Shown here: positions 41,011 to 49,569 of the stretch, piece after piece
Numbering within the stretch: the stretch's first letter is position 1
How the letters are laid out: each line of letters opens with the position of its first letter
From: Pseudomonas chlororaphis subsp. aurantiaca
GTDB taxonomy: Bacteria; Pseudomonadota; Gammaproteobacteria; Pseudomonadales; Pseudomonadaceae
Direction: 5' to 3'
Assembly (NCBI RefSeq): GCF_013466605.1
Contig: NZ_CP059162.1
Coordinates: forward strand, 3,162,001-3,226,000
Length of the DNA stretch: 64,000 nt
Program-made: the position numbers and the translations under genes
Notes under the pieces: model-generated
What the model saw: only the letters and a program-made list of their open reading frames with translations
Databases searched by the model: none
Told to the model about the DNA's origin: nothing

Positions 41011-41844
41011 TCAATCCTTGATCAACCCCGGCGACTGGGACGGCACATCGCCGCGCAGGTCCGGATGGTCGCGTTCGCGGAAGCGGCGCAGTCCTTCCAG
41101 GGTTTCCGGCTGATGGATGGAGCGGTTGAAGCACTCGGCTTCGATGCGCAGGGCCTCGGCCAGGGGCTGGCCGTAGCCGCGGATGACCGCTTCCTTGTCC
41201 GAGCGCATGGCGGGTTGGGGCAGGGTGCAAAGCAGGTGCGCCAGCTCCAGCGCGCGTTCCAGCGAACGGCCCTTGGCGACGACCTCGTTGACCAGGCCGA
41301 TAGCCAGCGCCTCGCTGGCGGAAATGACCTTGCCGGTGAGGATCAGCTCCAGCGCCCGGCCCATGCCGACGATGCGTGGCAGGCGCTGGGTGCCGCCATC
41401 GCCCAGGCCGATGTTCCAGCGGCGGCAGGTTACGCCGAAGGAGGCGTGTTCCTCGGCGATGCGCATATCGGCAAAGCAGGCCCACTCCAGGCCGCCGGCG
41501 TAGGCCACGCCGTTCACCGCGGCGATCACCGGTTTGTAGATATCCGTCCAGCGGCTCGGGCCGATGATCCCGGGGCGCTCGCCGCGGTTGTGCGCGGCGA
41601 TCTCGTCCACGGTGGTGGGCACCAGATCGAGCGCCGCCTTGAGGTCGCCGCCGGCACAGAAGGCCTGGTCGCCGGCGCCGGTGATGATGGCCACGAGCGC
41701 GTCTGGATCGTCGCGAAAACGGCTCCAGGCCTCGATCAGTTCCAGGTGGGTGGTAGGGCCGATGCAATTGCGTTTCTGCGGCCGGTTGAAGCGGATGATC
41801 CTGATCGGTCCCTGGATTTCGTAATCGATTTCGCTAAAGGCCAT
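41011..41844 (-). CDS. Crotonase-family enoyl-CoA hydratase/isomerase
   Basis: 277 residues from ATG 41844 (AGGAGGTG upstream; the open frame continues to 41916). Crotonase features are the oxyanion-hole blocks AFCAGGDLKAA and AAVNGVAYAGGLEWA (first catalytic Glu in GLEWA) and GDGGTQRLPRIVG. The second Glu of hydratases (in the PE-x-x-x-GL block) is replaced: the sequence reads RRWNIGLG. It may not be a classical hydratase; dehydratase, isomerase or lyase activity on an acyl-CoA is possible. Last gene of the minus-strand operon reaching back to 46484. Confidence 0.82.
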   Translation of the reverse strand: MAFSEIDYEIQGPIRIIRFNRPQKRNCIGPTTHLELIEAWSRFRDDPDALVAIITGAGDQAFCAGGDLKAALDLVPTTVDEIAAHNRGERPGIIGPSRWTDIYKPVIAAVNGVAYAGGLEWACFADMRIAEEHASFGVTCRRWNIGLGDGGTQRLPRIVGMGRALELILTGKVISASEALAIGLVNEVVAKGRSLERALELAHLLCTLPQPAMRSDKEAVIRGYGQPLAEALRIEAECFNRSIHQPETLEGLRRFRERDHPDLRGDVPSQSPGLIKD

Positions 41845-41967
41845 GGCCGCCGCACCTCCTGTGGTTGGCGAGGGATATCCAGTACCCGGCCAGGCTTTCG
41901 GGCTCAGGCAAGGCACAACCTGCGAGTGTAGCTCCTGGGTTTTCCGGCCTTCCCGGTTGCTCGATGG

Positions 41968-43251
41968 TTAGCGATCTGAAGTCTGCAACTCGCCTTTCGC
42001 CAGGGGGGATGGAACGGCCTCGATCCTGACCAGGCGCCGGAGCAACGGGGTGGTCATCAGGGTGGTGGCGATGGCGACCATCAGCAACAGGAAGAACGCG
42101 CTCTGGGAGATCAGCCCCATGTCCAGGCCCACGGAGAGCACGATGATCTCGATCAGGCCACGGGTGTTCATCAACACCGCGACGCTGCGCGAGACCTCCA
42201 CGGACAGGCCGGCCAGGCGTCCGGCGAGGTAGCAGCCGGCGGTTTTGCCCAGCACCGCGGCGACGAAGAAGGCCAGCAGCCACAGCCAGCTGTCGAGCGG
42301 CGCCAGGGCGCCGAGGTCCATCTTCAGCCCGGTGGCGGCGAAGTAGAAGGGCACCAGCCCGATGTTGACGAAGCCTTCCATATGACGGTGCCAGTGCTGG
42401 CGCTGCTCGCGCAGCAGCCAGCCGGCGATCAGTCCGCCCAGGGCGCTGTGCAGGCCGATCAGGGTGGTGATCCAGCCACACAGCAGGGCGGTCGCCAGCA
42501 TCAGCGCCATGCTCATATCGGCGGCGGGGGGCGCGCTGCGGGTCGCGAGCAGCCGTGTCAGGGCGTGCAGCAGCGGGCGCAAGCCCCAGCGGGCCAGGAC
42601 CAGGAACAGGACGATGAAGCTCAGTTGGCGCAACACCCCGAACAGCGAGCTGTCGCTGCTGGACAGGGCGACGATAAGGGTCAGCAGCACCCAGCCAATG
42701 ATGTCGGTGATGGCGGCGGCCGCGATGCCCACCGTCCCGGCCAGTGAGTGCTCCAGCCCGAGGTCGCTGATGATTCGCACCAGCACCGGCAGGGCGGTGA
42801 TCGACAGCGCGATGCCGCAGAACAGCACGTAGCCGAGCCTGGGCTGGGCGGGCGCCAGGGCGCCGTGGGAGAGCAGCCCGACCATGGCCCCGAGGGCGAA
42901 GGCCAGGATCACCCCGCCGGCGGCCACCGAGAGGGCGCTGAAGCCGATCTTCTGGTTGCGCAGGTGACTGTTGTCGAAGCGCAGGCCGATCTGGAACATC
43001 AGCAGGACCAGGCCGATATTGCCCAGGGTCTCGATGCCCAGGCGGATGGCCGCCGGGAAGACCGCCGCATGCCACTGCGCGCCGAGGGCCAGCAGCAGGC
43101 AGGGGCCGAGCAGGATGCCCACGCAGATTTCGCCGATCACTCGCGACTGCCCCCAGCGGGCCAGCAGCGCGCCACACAGCTGGCTGGCGACGATGATCAC
43201 CGCCAGCTGGAAAAACGGCAGGGCCGAGAACAGTTGCTGTAGCGTCGACAT
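41968..43251 (-). CDS. CPA2-family cation:proton antiporter
   Basis: 427 residues, a dozen or so TM helices. The start reads LPFFQLAVIIVASQLCGAL, and a repeating Gly/Leu pattern as in the KefB/NhaS-type Na+/H+ exchanger (CPA2) domain runs throughout (QIGLRFDNSH; GALAPAQPRLGYVLFCGIAL). There is no C-terminal TrkA-N nucleotide domain, which is present in KefC. It would exchange Na+ or K+ for H+ at the inner membrane. GGAGGA precedes the ATG. Position 12 bases after the thioesterase gene places it in the operon. Confidence 0.85.
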   Translation of the reverse strand: MSTLQQLFSALPFFQLAVIIVASQLCGALLARWGQSRVIGEICVGILLGPCLLLALGAQWHAAVFPAAIRLGIETLGNIGLVLLMFQIGLRFDNSHLRNQKIGFSALSVAAGGVILAFALGAMVGLLSHGALAPAQPRLGYVLFCGIALSITALPVLVRIISDLGLEHSLAGTVGIAAAAITDIIGWVLLTLIVALSSSDSSLFGVLRQLSFIVLFLVLARWGLRPLLHALTRLLATRSAPPAADMSMALMLATALLCGWITTLIGLHSALGGLIAGWLLREQRQHWHRHMEGFVNIGLVPFYFAATGLKMDLGALAPLDSWLWLLAFFVAAVLGKTAGCYLAGRLAGLSVEVSRSVAVLMNTRGLIEIIVLSVGLDMGLISQSAFFLLLMVAIATTLMTTPLLRRLVRIEAVPSPLAKGELQTSDR

Positions 43252-43263
43252 GGCGTCCTCCGC

Positions 43264-43707
43264 CTATTTCACCGCGAACGAGTCCGCGGCCGTGGTCAGG
43301 GCGCCCAAGCGGCGCCGCGCCGTTTCGCCAAAGGGTTTCGAGCGCCGGCTCTGGGCATCGATCTGCACGATCACGGTGGTGGCCAGGGCCGCGCAGCGTC
43401 CATCCTGGAACAGCGCCTGCTCCAGGGTCATCGAGCTTTTGCCGAGGGTGGCGACCCGGGTGCCGATCTGCACCGTGCCGGGCCAGCGCAGTTCGGCGCG
43501 CAGGTCGAGTTCCAGGCGCGCGATGACAAATTCGCTGCCGGGTTCGGCGAGCGGCGCATGCGGGTCGTAGATGATCTCCACCCGCCCGGTTTCCAGGAAG
43601 GTGGCGAACACCGCGTTGTTCACATGGCCCTGGCGGTCGGTGTCGGCATAGCGGATCTTGTCCGAGGAACGGACGGCGAAGTCATGCAGGGCGGGATCAT
43701 TGGACAT
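43264..43707 (-). CDS. Hotdog-fold acyl-CoA thioesterase (4HBT type)
   Basis: 147 residues from ATG 43707 (GGAG upstream). The core starts KIRYADTDRQGHVNNAVFATFLETGR, the D-x-x-Q/G-H-V-N-N catalytic pattern of 4-hydroxybenzoyl-CoA/YbgC thioesterases, and goes on in typical hotdog strands (ALATTVIVQIDAQSRR). It should hydrolyse an acyl-CoA thioester. It overlaps the end of the GST gene by 11 bases, and the antiporter gene starts 12 bases later. The presence with a crotonase suggests a CoA-linked intermediate. Confidence 0.85.
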   Translation of the reverse strand: MSNDPALHDFAVRSSDKIRYADTDRQGHVNNAVFATFLETGRVEIIYDPHAPLAEPGSEFVIARLELDLRAELRWPGTVQIGTRVATLGKSSMTLEQALFQDGRCAALATTVIVQIDAQSRRSKPFGETARRRLGALTTAADSFAVK

Positions 43708-44428
43708 GTCGTGCTCCAGTCTCGAGAGGGGAAGCCAGGGTCGCCGCGTGCGCCAGCCCGCCAAAGGCGTCCAGCAGGCGTTCGCGCCAGGCATGCAGGG
43801 TATCGTTGGGTGCCAGCAGCTCTTCGCTACTGGTGCAGCGCGCCCACATGAACATGCCGAACACACAATAGTCGGCGTAGGCCGGGGCCTCGCCGGCCAG
43901 GAAGGGCTGGCCCTTGAGGGTCTGGCGAAGCGGGGTCAGGACCTGGCGCAACTGCTCCAGGTGCTTGGCTTGCGGGGCCACCAGCTGTTCCAGCGAGGTG
44001 CCGAAGTGCGCTTCCCGGGAGCTGCGGAAATACTCCCGGTCCTCGTCGGCCAGCTGTTCGTACACATCCAGCAGGATCACCCGGGCCACGGCGGGCAGCA
44101 GCGTGCTGTCGGCCCAGCGGTTGACGAAACCCGACAACGCGATGGCGTCGCTGCTGCCGAACAGAGACGGGCGCTCGGGGTAACGCTGCTCCAGGTGCAG
44201 GGCGATGCGCCAGGAGTCGCTGATGCTCTGGTCGCCATCCACCAGCACCGGGACCGCGCCCTGCCGGGAAAAGGCGATGCGCGCCTTGTCGCTGAAGCGC
44301 CAGGCGATGCGTTGGCTTTCCAGGCCTTTGTGGGCCAGGGCCATGCGGGTTTTCCAGCAGTGCGGGCTGAAGCGCAGGTCTGGGTCGGCGCCGGCCAGTT
44401 CGTAGAGGGTCAGGGATGCGCTGCTCAT
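43697..44428 (-). CDS. Glutathione S-transferase family protein
   Basis: 243 residues from ATG 44428 (AAGGA in place). The N-terminal thioredoxin fold reads LTLYELAGADPDLRFSPHCWKT, with the glutathione-binding VPVLVDGDQSISDSWRIAL including the cis-Pro and Ser. The C-terminal helical half has the DYCVFGMFMW helix of the class. A Cys/Ser at the start (SPHCW) could be catalytic. It could conjugate glutathione, isomerise or dehalogenate a substrate. It is the third gene of the minus-strand operon, overlapping the thioesterase start. Confidence 0.84.
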   Translation of the reverse strand: MSSASLTLYELAGADPDLRFSPHCWKTRMALAHKGLESQRIAWRFSDKARIAFSRQGAVPVLVDGDQSISDSWRIALHLEQRYPERPSLFGSSDAIALSGFVNRWADSTLLPAVARVILLDVYEQLADEDREYFRSSREAHFGTSLEQLVAPQAKHLEQLRQVLTPLRQTLKGQPFLAGEAPAYADYCVFGMFMWARCTSSEELLAPNDTLHAWRERLLDAFGGLAHAATLASPLETGARHVQ

Positions 44429-44481
44429 GCTTGGTTTTCCTTTGCTATGGACTGTGCTTGCGCTCCGCTCATGCAGCTCGC

Positions 44482-45426
44482 TCATGGCGTGGGGCCTGGT
44501 GGCCTGGGTGTCGGCTGGCCGATGGCGCCCGGCAGCGGGCGCGGGCGTTGCGGCAGCAGGGTCAGGAGCATGCCGGCGGTCACCACCAGCAAGCCGGCGA
44601 TGGCAGTGCTGTCCGCGCGCTCACCGAGTAGCAGGGCGGCCAGCACCATGGCCGTGCCCGGCACCAGCGCGGCGAAAGTGGAGCCGAGCGACGCACCGAG
44701 CAGCTGGACCGAGCGGCTGTAGAAGAACAACGCCACCGTCGACACCAGCAGGCCCTGGTAGACCACCTGGATGCCGATATCCCAGAGCGGCGCCTGGAGG
44801 ATCCGCAGCCCGCGGCTGGCCAGGTAGGCCGGCAGGTACAGGACCATCGAGCACACCGAGACGATCGCCGTAGCGTGCAATGCATCGCTGCCGGACCATT
44901 TCGACACCAGGGTGTAGATCGCCCACAGCAGGCCGCCGAGCAGGAACATCAGGTAGGCGTAGGGCGAGGCCTGGGCCCCGGCGAAACTGTGCCAGCCGGC
45001 CAGCAGCACGCCGCCGATGATCAGCGCGGTGCCGGCGTTCGCCCGGGCGCCGAGGCGGGTGCCGAACAGCCGCGCGCTGATCAGGATCGACAACAGGATC
45101 ATGCTGCCGGGAGTTACCACCGCGAACAGTTCCACCGGGGCCAGGGCCAGCCCCTGGGCCACCACCAGCATGTATGGCGCGCCGATGCCGACGACCATCA
45201 GGCCAATGGTTGTCCAGCCCAGGCCCCGGCGGCCATGGCGGAGCAGGTACGGCAGCAGGATCAGCCCGGAGACGCCGTAGCGGATGCAGGTGATGTCGTA
45301 GGCATCCAGCGGCGTGCGGGTCAGCCCCAGCCGGGTGACCACCGGGAACGCGCCCCAGATAAAGGCCGCCGCGAGGCCGCACAGAATGCCGGCCCAACGC
45401 TGTTCGGGACTGACGGTAAGCGTCAT
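44482..45426 (-). CDS. EamA/DMT-family exporter
   Basis: 314 residues with ten hydrophobic helices arranged as two EamA repeats. It starts GLAAAFIWGAFPVVTRLGLTR, and the second repeat has GGLLWAIYTLVSKWSG and SLGSTFAALVPGTAMVLAALLLGE. RhaT/YdcZ-like members export amino acids or small metabolites. The N-terminus has no cleavable signal. In this operon it is the likely exporter for the product of the oxygenase, GST and thioesterase; that link is inference from position (29 bases after the oxygenase gene). Confidence 0.85.
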   Translation of the reverse strand: MTLTVSPEQRWAGILCGLAAAFIWGAFPVVTRLGLTRTPLDAYDITCIRYGVSGLILLPYLLRHGRRGLGWTTIGLMVVGIGAPYMLVVAQGLALAPVELFAVVTPGSMILLSILISARLFGTRLGARANAGTALIIGGVLLAGWHSFAGAQASPYAYLMFLLGGLLWAIYTLVSKWSGSDALHATAIVSVCSMVLYLPAYLASRGLRILQAPLWDIGIQVVYQGLLVSTVALFFYSRSVQLLGASLGSTFAALVPGTAMVLAALLLGERADSTAIAGLLVVTAGMLLTLLPQRPRPLPGAIGQPTPRPPGPTP

Positions 45427-45455
45427 GAGCAGGTCCTCGCTGCGGCGTCCCGGGG

Positions 45456-46484
45456 CTAGCGGTGGCCGATCTTCACCGAGCCGCTGCTGCCGCGCTTGCG
45501 CAGGTAGGCGTACTCGATGTCGTTGAGCAGCATCTGCGCCCGGTTGATGTGGCGCGAGGCGTAGTTGACGCTGGTGAGGAAGTGCGCCAGCTCCTCGGTC
45601 TCGGCGAAGTTGCCGTTGTCATGGGCGACCTTGGAGAGGTCCAGGTTGCGCCGGTTCTCCAGCTTGCTCAGGTAGTCGATGTCGATCACCCGGAACGCGG
45701 CGCCGATGCTCAGGCCGCGGGCATTGAGCACCTTGTGCCATTCGAAGGGTGGGTTGATCAGCACGTCGCCCGGCTCGACGTAGACGGTGTCGGCCTCGTA
45801 GTCGCCGCCTGGCGCTTCGCGACCGCTGCTGGTTTCGAACATCAGGTCGTAGTCGCGGAACTGGTCGCCCAACTGGGGTGGGCGGGTGCTCCACTTCTTG
45901 GTGCCGGCGATCATCACGAAAATGTTGAGGGTCGGGAAAATGTGCCAGTCGCTGCCCACCGCGCCGCGGGCCGGCTCGCCGTATTCCTGGGTGCTGTAGC
46001 CGAGGAACATGTGGCCGGTGACTTTCCAGGCGTCGATGTTGAACCAGGGTTTGCTGAAAACCTGCTGCTTGACCAGGTTGAAGGCGTCCTTGCCCCACTC
46101 GTAGGGGTCGTTGTAGCTCGATGAAATCGTGCCCAGGTGCGAGTAGACGTCGAGGTGGTGGGTGAAGATGTCGTCGAGGAATTCCTGTCCGGTGCCGACG
46201 CGGCCGGTGACGTAGTTGTAGTCCGAGGCGCCGTTCTCGTCGCGCATCGACACCGGCTGGTCGCCGGACTTGACCCGCCATTGCAGGTTTTTCCCCGAGC
46301 CGACCTGGTCGAAGAACGCCCGTTGCGAGAGCTCCTCGCCGATGGGCGCGAGTTTGCGTAGCAGGGCCGGTTTGGTGAACCCTTCGGTGAAGCGCTCGAC
46401 CTTGTCGCGGGTGAGCTCGCCCTTGTGTTCGGCGGGCTCGATGACATTGATGTAGCCATACTGGATACGACTGTTCGAAACCAT
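45456..46484 (-). CDS. Cupin-8/JmjC-like putative oxygenase with an altered metal motif
   Basis: 342 residues from ATG 46484 (AAGGAG 9 bases before it; the frame is open to 46619, but that part covers the operators). The central-to-C-terminal part looks like the JmjC/cupin-8 domain: GSDWHIFPTLNIFVMIAGTKKW, then VYVEPGDVLINPPFEWHKVLN. Normally an HxD/E motif and a distal His hold Fe(II) for 2-oxoglutarate-dependent hydroxylation; here the first motif is WHIF with no acidic third residue, though an Asp precedes the His. The distal His (EWHKV) is present. Function is uncertain: a hydroxylase of unusual chemistry, or non-catalytic. First gene of the operon. Confidence 0.68.
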   Translation of the reverse strand: MVSNSRIQYGYINVIEPAEHKGELTRDKVERFTEGFTKPALLRKLAPIGEELSQRAFFDQVGSGKNLQWRVKSGDQPVSMRDENGASDYNYVTGRVGTGQEFLDDIFTHHLDVYSHLGTISSSYNDPYEWGKDAFNLVKQQVFSKPWFNIDAWKVTGHMFLGYSTQEYGEPARGAVGSDWHIFPTLNIFVMIAGTKKWSTRPPQLGDQFRDYDLMFETSSGREAPGGDYEADTVYVEPGDVLINPPFEWHKVLNARGLSIGAAFRVIDIDYLSKLENRRNLDLSKVAHDNGNFAETEELAHFLTSVNYASRHINRAQMLLNDIEYAYLRKRGSSGSVKIGHR

Positions 46485-46652
46485 TTCGTAGACTCCTTTT
46501 TCCTGACGTAAAAAGAGAAAACCGCTCGCGCCCACGACCGCTGTTATCGGGCGTGACTGCGCAGGTGAAACCGACTTCCTTCCGTGGCGCGCAGCGGAAG
46601 TCGCGGACCAGTACATCAAGCATGCTTACCGCACAGCACCTATCGGGTATGA

Positions 46653-46668
46653 TTGACAGGTGTGTCAA
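46653..46668. promoter_or_regulatory. TetR-type operator 1
   Basis: TTGACA-GGTG-TGTCAA, a perfect 6-bp dyad with a 4-base spacer. It lies in the gap between the divergent oxygenase operon and the TetR gene. TTGACA also looks like a -35 element, so binding would block transcription. Confidence 0.75.
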
Positions 46669-46688
46669 AGATCGCAGTGTTGGTATCT

Positions 46689-46704
46689 TTGACAGCGTTG
46701 TCAA
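46689..46704. promoter_or_regulatory. TetR-type operator 2
   Basis: TTGACA-GCGT-TGTCAA, the second copy of the same dyad, 36 bases centre to centre from operator 1 and 24 bases before the TetR start. Autoregulation by the TetR protein is likely. Confidence 0.75.
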
Positions 46705-46727
46705 TAATTATGTGAGCAGTGGTTTTT

Positions 46728-47321
46728 ATGGCGGGTGTCAGGCAGTTTGACGAAGAAAAAGTGTTGTCGGCGGTCCTCGATGTGTTCTGGCGCAAGGGCT
46801 GGCAGTCCACCTCCATGGCCGACCTGGCCGAGGCGGCCGAGGTCCAGCGCGGCTCGCTGTACCACGCCTACGGCGGTAAGGAGGCGTTGTTCCTGCTGGC
46901 GTTCGAAGCCTACGCCACGCGCTTTTTGGGCAACGCCGCCAAGGCCCTCGAGGCCGCGGACGCCGAGACCGCGCTGCGGCAGTTTTTCCAGGTGGCGATC
47001 AGTAACATGACCAGCGGCACGCCACCCAAAGGCTGCCTGACCACCAAGACGGCCACCGAAGTCGACACCATCGGCCCGCGCATCCAGCAACGCTTGCGCG
47101 AGCTGCTGGACGCCCTGCAACTGACCATCAGCACCGCGTTGTCGGCCGAGCCGATCCAGGGCGACCTGGCCCTGGCGCCGGCTGAAGCGGCGCAGGTCAT
47201 GGTCACCTTCACCCGTGGGCTGGCGGTGATGGAGCGCATCTACCAGGAGCCGGAACGTTTGCGCAGCACGGCCGATTCCCTGGTGCGGATGCTGGTGCCG
47301 AGCGTCCGGACGCGGGCCTGA
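46728..47321 (+). CDS. TetR/AcrR-family repressor
   Basis: 197 residues from ATG 46728 (GTG 46719 is an alternative). The N-terminal TetR HTH reads VLSAVLDVFWRKGWQSTSMADLAEAAEVQRGSLYHAYGGKEALF, with the helix pair in the usual place. The C-terminal part matches the TetR_C_6/C_16-type ligand domain with a central PPKGCLTTKTATE segment found in YdhM/AcuR-like repressors, where a Cys can sense electrophiles. It faces the oxygenase operon across two operators, so it likely represses that operon and itself. The ligand is unknown; a reactive electrophile is plausible given the GST. Confidence 0.88.
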   Translation: MAGVRQFDEEKVLSAVLDVFWRKGWQSTSMADLAEAAEVQRGSLYHAYGGKEALFLLAFEAYATRFLGNAAKALEAADAETALRQFFQVAISNMTSGTPPKGCLTTKTATEVDTIGPRIQQRLRELLDALQLTISTALSAEPIQGDLALAPAEAAQVMVTFTRGLAVMERIYQEPERLRSTADSLVRMLVPSVRTRA

Positions 47322-47340
47322 GTCGTACCTCTACGCGGCT

Positions 47341-48264
47341 TTACCGGGTGTCGCGCCCGAGCGACTGCTTCCAGTCCCGCAACACCTCGATCAGGGCACG
47401 CAGCTTGGGCGGGACGTGCCGGCGGTTGGCGTAGTACAGCCACATGGCCGGCAGCGGCTGGCAGGTGCCGGGCAGGACTTCCACCAGCTGGCCGCTGTCG
47501 AGGTCGGCGGCGATCCGTTCGCGAATGAACACATGGGCAATGCCGACACCGGCGCGGGCGGCTTCGATCACCGCCTGGGTGTCGGTGCTGATGAAGCGCC
47601 CGGGCACATCCAGCTTCACCTCGTGCTGGCCGTCGTGCAGCTGCCATTTGTGCATCTGCCCGCTGCTGGGAAAACGAAAGCGCACACAGGAATGCTGGCG
47701 CAGCTCGTCGATGCTGCGCGGCGCAGGGTGGCGCGCCAGGTAGTGCGGGCTGGCCACCAGGGCACATTGCAGCGGCGGGGTGATCTGCACCGCGTGCATG
47801 CCTGGGTGCAGGGCGTCGGCCAGGCGGATACCGGCGTCGAGCTGTTCCTTGACGATGTCCACCAGCTGGTCTTCGTAGCGTATTTCCAGGGTGACCCTGG
47901 GGTAGCGCTGGAAGAAATCCTCGAGCAGCGGGGCGACGATCAGGTGCTTGGCCATGTGCAAAGCGCTGATGCGCAGGTGCCCCGAGGGCTCGCCCTGGGT
48001 TTCCCCCAACTCGTCCCGGGCCTGCAGCAGGCTGCGGTAGCAGGCTTCGCTGCTTTCGTGAAAGCGCTGGCCGCTTTCCGTCAGGCTGACGCCGCGGGTG
48101 GTGCGGTGGAACAGCCTGGTCTGCAGTTCGCTTTCCAGTTGGTTGATGGCCAGGCTCACGGCCGCCGGGGTCACGCCCAGCACGGCGGCGGCGCGGGTGA
48201 AGTTGCCGGTCTCGACCACCGCCATGAAGAGGTGCAGCCCGGCCAGTGGATCGCGTCGGCTCAT
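47341..48264 (-). CDS. LysR-family transcriptional regulator
   Basis: 307 residues. The N-terminal HTH reads LAGLHLFMAVVETGNFTRAAAVLGV then SLAINQLE (residues 7-55), and the rest is a LysR substrate domain of the CrgA/DmlR type (PSGHLRISALHMAKHLIVAPLL). It starts close to the divergent HbpS/GlcG-like gene (94-base gap), so it probably controls it and the downstream SDR gene. It is convergent with the TetR gene and about 20 bases from it. Confidence 0.88.
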   Translation of the reverse strand: MSRRDPLAGLHLFMAVVETGNFTRAAAVLGVTPAAVSLAINQLESELQTRLFHRTTRGVSLTESGQRFHESSEACYRSLLQARDELGETQGEPSGHLRISALHMAKHLIVAPLLEDFFQRYPRVTLEIRYEDQLVDIVKEQLDAGIRLADALHPGMHAVQITPPLQCALVASPHYLARHPAPRSIDELRQHSCVRFRFPSSGQMHKWQLHDGQHEVKLDVPGRFISTDTQAVIEAARAGVGIAHVFIRERIAADLDSGQLVEVLPGTCQPLPAMWLYYANRRHVPPKLRALIEVLRDWKQSLGRDTR

Positions 48265-48358
48265 TGTTAGAAATACTTAATAGTCTTGTAGGGAGAATGT
48301 GGATTCTCTTAAAGCTACGAGCTTCATAGACTCTTTTCAACCGCAAAGGAGTCCTGCC

Positions 48359-48754
48359 ATGCACTGGCCCGTCACCCTCAAACCCGCCCGGCAGATGCTC
48401 GACAAGGGCATCGCCAAAGCCATGCAGATGCAGCTGTCGGTGTGCATCGCCATCGTCGATTCGGGCAGCAACCTGCTGGCGTTCGTGCGCATGGACGACG
48501 CCGTGCCGGGGGCGATCGACCTGGCCCAGCGCAAGGCCCGGACTTCGGCGCTGTTCCGTACCGCCAGCGCCGAACTCGGCGCCTCGTCCGGTCCGGGGCA
48601 GTCGTTGTGGTCGATCGAGCAGAGCAACGGTGGCTTGACCAGCTTTGCCGGCGGCCTGCCCATCGTCGATCAGGCGGGGCGCTGCCTGGGCGCCATCGGC
48701 GTCTCCGGCGGCACCGCGGTTGAAGACGAAATCATCGCCCGGGCTTGCCTATGA
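48359..48754 (+). CDS. GlcG/HbpS-like (DUF336) protein
   Basis: 131 residues from ATG 48359 (AAAGGAG before it). The family pattern is clear: LSVCIAIVDSGSNLLAFVRMDDAVPGAIDLAQRKARTSALF, then GGLPIVDQAGRCLGAIGVSGGTAVEDEIIA. HbpS/GlcG proteins are small octameric proteins that bind haem or corrinoid-like ligands or act in glycolate/diol pathways. It starts behind the divergent LysR gene and is followed by an SDR gene 35 bases on. A redox or corrinoid cofactor role is possible but unproved. Confidence 0.85.
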   Translation: MHWPVTLKPARQMLDKGIAKAMQMQLSVCIAIVDSGSNLLAFVRMDDAVPGAIDLAQRKARTSALFRTASAELGASSGPGQSLWSIEQSNGGLTSFAGGLPIVDQAGRCLGAIGVSGGTAVEDEIIARACL

Positions 48755-48789
48755 GCCCTGGCCAGCGACATTTTCCTGGAGAACCCACA

Positions 48790-49569
48790 ATGAGCAAAAA
48801 ACGTATTCTGGTCACCGGCGCCGGTTCGGGCTTTGGCCGTGCGGTGGCGCTGCGCCTGGCAGCCAACGGCCATGAAGTGATCGCCGGGGTGCAGATCACC
48901 CCGCAGGTCACCGAACTGCACCAGCTCGCCGCCAGCCTGGACCTCAAGTTGCGGGTGGAGAAACTCGACATCACCTCGGCCCGCGACCGGGCCTGTGCCT
49001 GGCAATGGGACATCGACGTGTTGCTGAATAACGCCGGCGACGCCGAGACCGGCGCCATCGCGGAAATCCCGGTGGATATCCTGCGCTCCCAGTTCGAGAC
49101 CAATGTGTTCGCCAACCTGGAGCTGACCCAGGGCTTCGTGCGGCAGATGGTCGAGCGACGCAAGGGCAAGATCGTCTTCGTCTCGTCGATCGCCGGCCTG
49201 CTCACCGGGCCCTTCACGGGCGCCTACTGCGCCTCCAAGCATGCCCTGGAGTCCATCGCCGAGGCCCTGCACATGGAGCTGGAGGAGTTCGGCATCCAGG
49301 TCGCGACCATCAACCCCGGGCCTTACTCCACCGGCTTCAACGACCGGATGATGGAGACCTGGAAAAGCTGGTACGACCCGCAGAAGCACTTCACCGATCA
49401 CTCCGGGCTGAAGTTCCCGTTCGAACAATACGACCCCGAGGAAATGGTAGCGAAGATGGTCGAGGTGGTGGAGGGCGACGGCGGGCTTTTCCGCAACCTG
49501 CTGCCGGCGCACTTCGTCGACATCGTCAAGCAGGACCAGCAGGATGCCTGGACGCGCCAGCAGTCGTAG
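48790..49569 (+). CDS. Short-chain dehydrogenase/reductase
   Basis: 259 residues from ATG 48790. The cofactor motif VTGAGSGFGRAVAL (8-21), NNAG (in LLNNAGDAETG), the catalytic Ser in VFVSSIAGLL and Tyr146-x-x-x-Lys150 (GAYCASKHALES) define a classical SDR. The acid after the second strand (VTELHQLAAS region) gives no clear NAD or NADP preference. It is probably co-transcribed with the GlcG-like gene and under the LysR at 47341. Substrate unknown. Confidence 0.88.
   Translation: MSKKRILVTGAGSGFGRAVALRLAANGHEVIAGVQITPQVTELHQLAASLDLKLRVEKLDITSARDRACAWQWDIDVLLNNAGDAETGAIAEIPVDILRSQFETNVFANLELTQGFVRQMVERRKGKIVFVSSIAGLLTGPFTGAYCASKHALESIAEALHMELEEFGIQVATINPGPYSTGFNDRMMETWKSWYDPQKHFTDHSGLKFPFEQYDPEEMVAKMVEVVEGDGGLFRNLLPAHFVDIVKQDQQDAWTRQQS

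Noticed and set aside
40919..41767. Minus-strand frame in another register over the crotonase gene
   Set aside because: Arg/Pro-rich shadow of the crotonase, which has clear family motifs.
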